From Simmondsia chinensis (lineage: Eukaryota; Streptophyta; Magnoliopsida; Caryophyllales; Simmondsiaceae): 64,000 nt of DNA. The notes below the pieces were generated by a model. The model had not been told where the DNA came from. It did not search any database and was given only the letters and a program-made list of their open reading frames with translations. The DNA lies in the NCBI GenBank assembly GCA_018398585.1, contig JAGTTD010000011.1:7749001-7813000 (forward strand), in the 5' to 3' direction. A program made the translations under genes and the position numbers. Shown piece by piece: positions 56,397 through 64,000 of the stretch. The stretch's first letter is position 1. Each line of letters begins with the position of its first letter.

Positions 56397-57290
56397 CCAA
56401 GTTCCTTTAATTTTCCAACCTATATCATATAATATCATTCAATACATTATAAGAATTTTCCTTTCAAATAATTCGACTTTTGAATTATCTAATCATATTA
56501 GATCTATTTGAAACAATTCTCCCACCCAATGAAATCAAATATTTCACCAAGCTATATGGTCTTATTACTTTATTCACATTGTGCATGGTGTTTAACTCAT
56601 TTAAATAATATTGAACATGTGAACTAAAGTTTAAAAAATGTCATGTTCCAAAACAATTTGAATAACAACACTTAAGGCCGAAAGGTTGAAACAATTAAAG
56701 ATTTTTCTAAACTCTTTTAGAAAAGATTACAGTATAATCTAAGTTAGAATCTCATTCTAATTAATTATTTATTTATTTAAATTAATTTAAATAATAAAAT
56801 TTAAAAACATTTATTTTTATATAGGGGCACGCACCCGATGCTGCCTCCTTTTTTTATTTTAAAAATGAATAAATAATTAAATACGATCTTAATCTCATTA
56901 CATTGTAAACCAAACATTTAATCCTATTAGATATATTTTTTTTTTGTTTTGAATTATTATAAAATATTCAACAATAGAATATTTCACACCTTGGTTCAAA
57001 ATCTAATCTCATTAGATTAATAATCTAAATTGTTCAATTCCTTGAACAACTAATCCCGTTAGATCCGATTTAGAATCACTCTTCTTGATTGAATTATGAT
57101 TCATCCAAAATTTTAAACTATTTAAAACTTTAATGAACCTTTAATCTTGTTATTTAACTCTTCAACAACAATCTTTAAGATTACATTTTTCCTTTAATGA
57201 AATTCTCAATTTCCTATTTCCGTAATTCTACGTACCTAATTTTATCAAACATGATGCTTTTAATGTCAATCATAAACGTATTCAAAGTTA
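56397..57290 (-). mobile_element. Copia-4 leader region
   Basis: AT-rich, no coding domain. It lies between copia-3 and the copia-4 primer site, so it should be untranslated leader and perhaps decayed gag of copia-4. Repeated AATCTNATTAGAT-like words occur (56480-57070). Confidence 0.5.
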
Positions 57291-57302
57291 GCTCTGGTAC
57301 CA
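57291..57302 (-). other. Copia-4 primer-binding site, initiator-Met type
   Basis: The minus strand reads TGGTACCAGAGC, one base from TGGTATCAGAGC, two bases from the LTR end at 57305. Confidence 0.75.
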
Positions 57303-57304
57303 AT

Positions 57305-59097
57305 TATTGGGAGCATATTTCAAAAATATTCCCCAGAGCGGGCGCAATGGAAAACAAATTTAAAATTCTTAATTTTAATTCTAAAGTCTCGATCTAATTA
57401 AATTATCTAATTTGATCTATATCTCACACTAATAGGTTCATAATATGACAAACAAAAAATAACGAATAAAACAAATATAAACGTGATATGTAGAATAAAC
57501 TAAATAAAGGAAAACAAATTAAATATAACATGTTTAATTAAACATACCAGAAGAGCGAATCTCGATTCCAACTTGAAGATCTGAAATTGGTAGAAGATTT
57601 CTTGACACCTCAAGGTCTTTTTCGTAATGACTTCTTCTAGCACCAGAGTTTGGCTTCCAAAGTAACTTAGGAAAATTTTCAAAATTTTTCCTTTAATCTT
57701 TTCAAAAAAGCATTTCTTTTTCAAAAAAATTATGCTAAACAGTAATGTAAAATAATTTTAAGAATTTTATCGCGGAAGAAAACCAATTTTGAAAACTTAA
57801 TTCGTAATTTCTCACTATAACTATCGTATTCATAAACATAAATCCCAGCGCATGAATGCGTATATAACGCGTTGTAGACCACCTGTCGCTGGCATCAGCG
57901 ACAGCTTTTATTTTTTTTATTTTCCTTTTTTTTTTTAAGTTTTAAACTAGGCGCGTGCTAACAATTGCAATTTCAACTTTTTGGAATTTTATTTTAAAAC
58001 GTGATATTTATTGTATTATATATTCATTTCATAATTTTTTTTAGCATAAAAATTAATTTATCTCATGAATTTATTTTTAAATATTTTTAAACGATGTTTA
58101 AGTTGAGGCTTACGAAGAGACCTCAGGGACAATCTAACTATAGCTCCAAATAGGTCAACTTTGATTATCTTCTCATAATAATAATTGATTACCATTTAGT
58201 AAAATTTAATTTTACTAATAAGTTTCACGGTACTCTGAAATTTCTCAAATAACTTTAATTATGTTGATTAACCCCTCTATTAGATATCTGTGAGCAAAAG
58301 TAACTTTAACTACTATCGTTACTTTTCTCACATCTCTCGCCATAATTCCAGACTGGCCCTTCTCGAACAATTCAATAATACAAAAATAATTTTCATATTA
58401 ATTCCCAAGGTCTAACATATGGAATACTTTGGCCAAAGATTTTAGTATCTATTGGTGTGCATGTGAATCGACCAAGGGGAGATCTTTATCTCGTTAGAGA
58501 CTATAGATTCTACGTAAAACGACTGTTCCTGCTACACTTCATGTGGTTATCCAATGCATGTAAGATTCAAGTCAACGCACTTTGACTAATCCTTTTAGCA
58601 CATCAAATCAATGAATAATCCATGCACGAATTCAGACAATTTCCTGAATTTAGAGTTATCATCTTATAAAATTAATTATTTCTGATAGCATTTAAGAAAC
58701 AAATAATTCAAGTGGTCTTGCTAAGTATTCCAATCTTATTGACAATACCAACATAGTACTCTTGAATCTCTATCCACATGACCAAGACAAGTCATCAAAA
58801 GTATCATATTATAGTCTTATCAGACAAGTTGTCTAAACCTATCATCGAGTGCGAACACACTTTAAAAACTTACCACAAGTTTGATCTAAGTTTATCTGTA
58901 GTTCAATCTCATTGACCACTTAAACCAAAATTGGCATGTCATCTTGGGCTCCGTTCATCTCATGAAATATTTTAGAAAACAATCGCACGTATGTTTGATG
59001 TGTAAAACATAATTAGATAATAAATAAATAAAACAATTTTATTTTATTTAATATTTAAAACTAACTAATTAGGTTATCCAGGACACCAATTCCAATA
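57305..59097 (-). repeat. Copia-4 5' LTR
   Basis: About 1.79 kb, homologous to 46162-48000. Ends TATTGGGAGC and TTCCAATA on the plus strand, decayed from TGTTGG..CCAACA. Confidence 0.85.
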
Positions 59098-59590
59098 AGT
59101 CACGCAAGAACTTTTAAAAATTTTTCAACGTCACACCTAATGCTGATGTTGTTAACCTTCCATCAAATGAAACGCCGCGTTTTGGGATATAAATGTCTCA
59201 GAACACCAAAATTAACTTAATTTAATTAAATCATATTAAGTAATATATTTTGCAAATGATAAAATTATCTTTCACCTTTGAATTTGTAGGGTTTGACATG
59301 CTGCTATAGCTTTTTTGCCAACAAAAAAAATTTAAAAGTATTTTTTTATTTGTAAAATTTTTTATAATTTTTTAAAAAATCCCAATTATTGATTCACTAA
59401 AAAAAAGTTTTATTGAGGATAATCTGGTAATTTCCTATTTATTTTAATGAAAAATTAAACGTGTCAGCATTAGGTGTGACATTGAAAAATTTTGAAAAAT
59501 TTATGTGTGACTTTGAAAAATTAGAAAAATTATTTGATTTTCTAAAACCGCACCTAAAATGTAGGTGATTTTCAGTAAAAACCCTTTTCT
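59098..59590. mobile_element. MITE-S, main piece and right arm
   Basis: An inverted repeat within the piece: AATTTTTCAACGTCACACCT at about 59120 and the complement of 59470-59500, both leading into TAATGCTGA. The right arm continues to TGTAGGTGATTTTCAGT at about 59575, the complement of 44680-44708. Without the insertions the MITE would be about 575 bases. No coding capacity; superfamily unresolved. Confidence 0.7.
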
Positions 59591-61790
59591 AAATTTATGA
59601 ACTTTGTGAAATAATATTTTAGTTTAAAAGCTATATGTATTTAATAAAATAATACAAATGACGGTGTGTAATAATATAAAATAGGCCTCTTATCCAACAC
59701 TTTCTCGTTAGTGATATCACAACATTGCGGTTTGTGTGTAAGATGGGGGAAATATCGGGGGAAGGTGGGTTCCAACAAATAATGGCAAGTTTTAAGACAC
59801 ATTTCACATTGTTATTTGAATTGTTTTATTAAATATATTTAACTTTTGGACTAAAAAATATTATATTACAAAGTTTATATATTATGAAATTAATACATCG
59901 AACCTCATATACTAATATGTAATTGACTCATATTTTACCAGTTTTTCCTTAATGTTGTTTTTAAATTTTTAATAATTATAAATAACTTATTTCTGTTGTC
60001 TAAAATTTTGGATAATTGTGATTAAAAAAAATTTGACGGCAGTATAATTATTCTTAAAAGGATTATTATATGTTATATTTATTGTAAGAATATATTCCAT
60101 TATAATTTCTTACAGTATTGTTCCTGTGGACTTCCAACTATCACAAATTGTATATCGGTTATATTTTTAACGATAATTAGCAATAAAGTCGCAATACAAA
60201 TTAAAACAGACAACTCGTACAAACAACACGTATTCCTATGATTTCTTTCCTCACATATGAACTCGTTCTTTATCAAATTTTGCGACATATTTTTAGTTCT
60301 ATTTTGTTGTTACATTTGGCCAATTATGAGACCATCAATCTATTACTAATATTATCATATGCTTGCGAGCAATATCATAATGTTAATATATTCATAGTAT
60401 TTTTGTTGACTATTGTTATTATGGTTTTAATTGTTTTTGTTAAATTATTTTGTATCTAAACACTGAGTAAATCGTGTCATGTTTTGCATTTTTTCTATAA
60501 ATGTGCTTAATATTTTTAATAAACTTGTGGGATATTATTTGTGCTTGTATGTCCATTTAGGGGCAACTCAAAAATGGATTCATCATGATTAAGGGATAAA
60601 TCAAGTCAGAACCGAATATGATAAACCTCAGTTCCTCGCTCGTTATATTCTTTTTGGCAATTTTTTTATGTATTTGGCTTCAATTTGCAATTTATCTAAC
60701 TCTATCAATGCTCCAATTAATGAGACTTCCTTAACTATATAGTTATTTAAGGAAAATAAAGGATATGGGCCGAACTTGAGCGGCATTTGAGATGCAGCAG
60801 TGGTGAATAGTCTTCAACATCTTACCTCGAACGTTTAAGAGTTGAGAACTAGGTAGCCTATATTGAGCCCGATTAAATCAAACGGTTAACCTAGAAACCT
60901 TGAATTAAGATAAGTCAACCAAGTTCAATCCTATACAAGGTGTAGATCGAGTGAATCAACATGAGTCATCAATCCAAGATCAACTTGATCAAGCTCAAGA
61001 TTTGGGAGTCAAAACCTTCAGCTAGTGGCGTAATTTAAATTTACTATAAAGGTTGAATGCAGGTAACTATGACAAAAAAATCATATATGAAATATACCTT
61101 CTCAAACACCATCAACAACATTATGATTATATCCCAAAGAAATGGTGAGGTACAATAACTATTTGTTTTGAAATTTAAAGGAACGAAAGGGGCACAAGTG
61201 TACGTTGAACAACGATAAAAAATATTCTAATTTGGTTGTGGAACCCTCACAAAAGATTTTGATTTGAGGAATGGGCATCCATGTTCTCTACATTTCCTTC
61301 TTTTCCGTGATTGTTCTTGAGGCCCACTTTTTCTTCGGAGTCCAAGGCAATTACCTCAAGCTTGATATATGACTTATTAGGATGCAGTCATCCGCAAGTG
61401 CACGTCTCCACTATGTTATTTCCTCGATCACATGCCTTAATTAATCATAATAGCATCGTTCCCAAGCACACTAACGTTATTGAGTAAATAAATGCCCTAT
61501 TTTATCCCTTGAGATAAATTCAAAAATAACAACGGATAAATTATTTGAACTTCATGGCTAGGACGATCGAGGAGGTGGAACAACGGTGGAATTCCTTCCA
61601 TCTTCAAGGCACTTCTATTTGAAATGTAGTTCTTCAATAGTAAATTTATATTGATTTACTGCTCATTTCTCTAAACTATCAATTGCTCTTAATTTTATTC
61701 TTCAAAACCCTAGCACTTATCATTCCTAATCTTTTAATTTTTGTTTACAATTTGGAGTTCTAAATCTACACCATCAATGGCCCAAATGGC
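59591..61790. other. AT-rich spacer
   Basis: Nothing recognisable on either strand. Small open frames (60100-60288 minus, 60238-60459 plus) overlap each other and are hydrophobic by composition only. No RNA gene or repeat family identified. Confidence 0.5.
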
Positions 61791-62520
61791 TCATTGCATC
61801 TCTCTCCCATTCTCAGAGGGAAACAACATAATTGAGACTCTAAAGCGCTTGATTTAAACGACTCTATCATGATCAATGATCAACTTCAAGTCTTGGTGTA
61901 TGGTTTCTCCCTCAATGGAATTTTTCCTTTGTCCGAGGAAGGGAAATCTTCCACAAGCTCTTAGGCTTTCGCACTCTCTGTAACCCTAATTTAGGTCAAG
62001 AAGAGGAGCTCTCCCATCTCCCAGGAGTGCTTGTCGATACTCCTGAGGCTCTATTTGTCTGATCTTTCTCTCTAGTCCAAAAGAGTTCGAATGGAGCTCA
62101 GATCTACAATGACTTCTTGCCCTTCAAAAGTTGGACGCTCTCTAGAATAGGGTACGCCAAATGGTTCAACAAGATCGAGGCTAAGCTTGGTGGGAAGCAG
62201 AGGACTCTTCCTATTAATGAAGCATTCAAGGTCTCCATGTACCCTATCAAGTTTGATTATCCAATGACGACTATTCCACATGCTTCTAGAATAACTGCTT
62301 CAATGGTTTTGTACTCTTCGAGGGGTTTCTAGGTATAATCTTGGAGGCAAAAAAGGCCCTAGTATTCCCTCCTCCTTTCAGTCTTGAGCTCTATTTGACT
62401 TCTTATGTGACAAGATGCTAGAGACTATCGTTGCTATTCTTCCGCAATTCATTGCTTGTCTATTTTCTCTTAAGAAATTGAACGATGAATCATTTGAGGG
62501 AGAAGAAGTACCATTTTATT
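61791..62520 (+). pseudogene. Possible plant-mobile-domain (PMD) relic
   Basis: A broken plus-strand coding trace: FEWSSDLQ near 62085, then in one frame (62117-62332) SWTLSRIGYAKWFNKIEAKL and INEAFKVSMYPIKFDYPMT. A W..WF.K followed by I.EA...S.YPI..D is reminiscent of the plant mobile domain found in MULE- or retroelement-derived proteins. Upstream frames (61860-62080) have stops. The resemblance is weak and seen by eye only; it could be another repetitive protein family. Confidence 0.35.
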
Positions 62521-62560
62521 TGTTTTGGTTAAATGATTGTTTTCTTGTGCAATAGCTTAC

Positions 62561-63645
62561 TGTTGGAATTAGTGTTCTAAAAAATTCAATCAGTTAATTT
62601 AAATATTAAATAAATAAAACTATTTTTTTTATTTATTTTATTATTATGTTTTACTAGTCAAACGTGCACGTGATTGTTTTCTAAAACGTTCCATGAGATG
62701 GAAGTAGTCCAAAATGACATGTTGGGTTTGGTTTAATTGGTCAATGAGATTGAGCCACATATTGACTTAAATCAAATAAATGATATGTTGTCGAAGTATA
62801 TGTTTTCTAAGAGTATTATGTTGGTGTTGTCAATAAGATTGGAATACTAAGCTAGACCACCTGAATTATTTGTTTCTTAATTACTATTAGAAATAATTAA
62901 TTATTTAAGACAATAACTCTAAATCCAGGAAACAGTTTGAACTCATGCTTGGATTTTTTGTTGCTTTGATATGCTAAAAGGATTAGTCAAAGTGCATTGA
63001 CTAGAATCTTACATGCTTTGGGTAACGGCATAAAGTGTAATGGGAACATTTGTTTTACGTGGAATATATAGTCTTAACGAGATAAAGATATCCCCCTTAG
63101 TTAATTCACATATATACGAACAGATTCTAGAATATTTGGCCGAAGTGTTGTATATGTTTGACATTTAGAATTAATATGAAAACTTTTTTTTGTATTATTG
63201 GATTGTTCGATAAGGGTGAGTCAGGAACTACGGTGAGACATGGGACAAAAGTAATGATAGTAGCTAAAGTTACTTTTTTCATAGATATCTAATAGAGAGG
63301 TTAATTGTTGTAATAAAAGTTATTTCAGAAACTTTTAATATATTTAATTCCAGAGTGCAGTAAAACTTATTTAGTAGAATTACATTTTACAAAATGGTAA
63401 TCAATTGTTATTATGAGATGATAATCAGATTTGACCCATTTGGAGTTAGAGTTAAATTATCCGTGAGGTCGCTTCGCAAGCCTCAACTGAAACATCGTTT
63501 GAAAATATTTAAAATGAATTAATGCGATGAATGATTTGTTCATGAGATGAATAAATTAATTTTTCTAAACATAATACATGAGATAAATTATTTATTCATA
63601 AGATGAATAAATCAATTTTACCAAATAATATTCATGAGATGAACT
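62561..63645 (+). repeat. Third copia-4-type LTR, truncated, opposite orientation
   Basis: Starts TGTTGGAATTAGTGTTC, the inverse complement of the copia-4 LTR end, and follows that LTR (for example CCATGAGATGG, TGGCCGAAGT and CGTTTGAAAATATTT-type words) to about 63645, where another LTR-like sequence cuts it. No polypurine tract precedes it, so it is a solo LTR or a 5' LTR. Confidence 0.75.
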
Positions 63646-64000
63646 TGTGCGGAAAAAACACAATATACTCGGACCTCAATCGAATCAAATACCACGACAA
63701 TAACGAGAAACAATCGGACTAAAAGAGAAAAGAAACAATAGACACAATGATTTACGTGGAAACCCTTTTACAATTGAAAGGGGAGAAAACCACGGGCGAA
63801 GATCGTAGCTTTTATTATTGAAACAAAAGAAGAAGAAGAATTATAATATTCTCTCACACTCTCAATTTGATTGGTGCGGCGCCGCAATAGGGAAAACCTC
63901 ACTTTGACTTTGGATGCATTATGACGTACCCTACGTCCGTATTTATAGAGGCGCAGAAACCCTGTTTCCCTATCGATCGGGGAGTCCCGATCGATCGGCC
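63646..64000 (-). repeat. Start of another LTR, cut by the window edge
   Basis: Begins TGTGCGGAAA. GATTTACGTGGAAACCC then GGGGAGAAAACCACGG is a phrase common in the R-U5 part of plant copia LTRs. TATAAATACGG lies on the minus strand near 63940. It therefore reads on the minus strand and interrupts the LTR at 62561-63645. Confidence 0.6.

Larger units (their letters stand above)
46162..59097 (-). mobile_element. Copia-4: older minus-strand copia element with 1.8-kb LTRs, containing copia-3
   Basis: LTRs at 46162-48000 and 57305-59097 are related along their length and have TGTTGG..CCAACA-type ends. A Met-tRNA-type primer site (57291-57302) adjoins the right LTR, so the element reads on the minus strand. 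Its polypurine tract (ACAAGCGGGAGAT) adjoins the left LTR. The interior keeps reverse-transcriptase relics (48360-49400) and leader (56397-57290), with copia-3 (50180-56396) inserted between; integrase and RNase H are unrecognisable. The flanks GCCAC and (A)GTCAC are nearly equal but offset by one base. All frames are broken. Confidence 0.8.

Noticed and set aside
59591..61790. tRNA or other RNA gene in the long spacer
   Set aside because: No cloverleaf-like A/B boxes or other RNA signatures recognised by eye.

Overview
This window looks like nuclear DNA from a flowering plant. It is AT-rich and mostly nested transposable elements: Ty1/copia and gypsy-type LTR retrotransposons, L1-type and RTE-type LINEs, hAT elements and MITEs. 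The one recognisable host gene is a 15-exon plasma-membrane proton ATPase (P-type H+-ATPase) on the minus strand. Species cannot be fixed from the sequence. No rRNA, tRNA or CRISPR array was recognised.

Layout. 1-3924: minus-strand long LTR with its Met-tRNA-type primer site, carrying a 37-bp tandem repeat and a decayed LINE ORF1 (RRM + DUF4283). 4440-12241: minus-strand copia gag relic, primer site and 5' LTR; that LTR is split by a near full-length L1-type LINE (5694-11630) with a perfect 13-bp target-site duplication (TSD). 12897-28186: plus-strand copia element (copia-1) with a perfect 5-bp TSD; its 5' LTR holds an RTE LINE (13360-17474) and its 3' LTR holds a second member of the same family (copia-2, 22402-28124). 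28947-33919: minus-strand, internally decayed member (copia-5). 34492-41837: the H+-ATPase, with a 1-base frameshift in exon 11 and an in-frame stop in exon 13, so probably a young pseudogene unless these are assembly errors. 42293-44365: a GAGCTC-rich MITE and a hAT deletion derivative. 44670-59590: one MITE broken into three pieces by a solo LTR (44709-46117) and by copia-4 (46162-59097). Copia-4 contains copia-3 (50180-56396), which contains a 210-bp RTE-type tail with a 16-bp TSD. 59590-64000: AT-rich spacer, a weak plant-mobile-domain-like relic, and two truncated LTRs.

The most distinctive signal is in the copia-1/2/3/5 family. Every LTR carries a cluster of a CpG-centred palindrome (core TGTGTCGACACA). 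Each element has CTTAAG-like sequence directly after the 5' LTR where a Met-tRNA primer site would be expected. No element in the window is fully coding-competent; all protein relics carry stops or frameshifts.

Coordinates of exons and element ends were read by eye from splice consensus, TG..CA ends and duplicated flanks. Protein-family calls come from motif recognition, not database searches.
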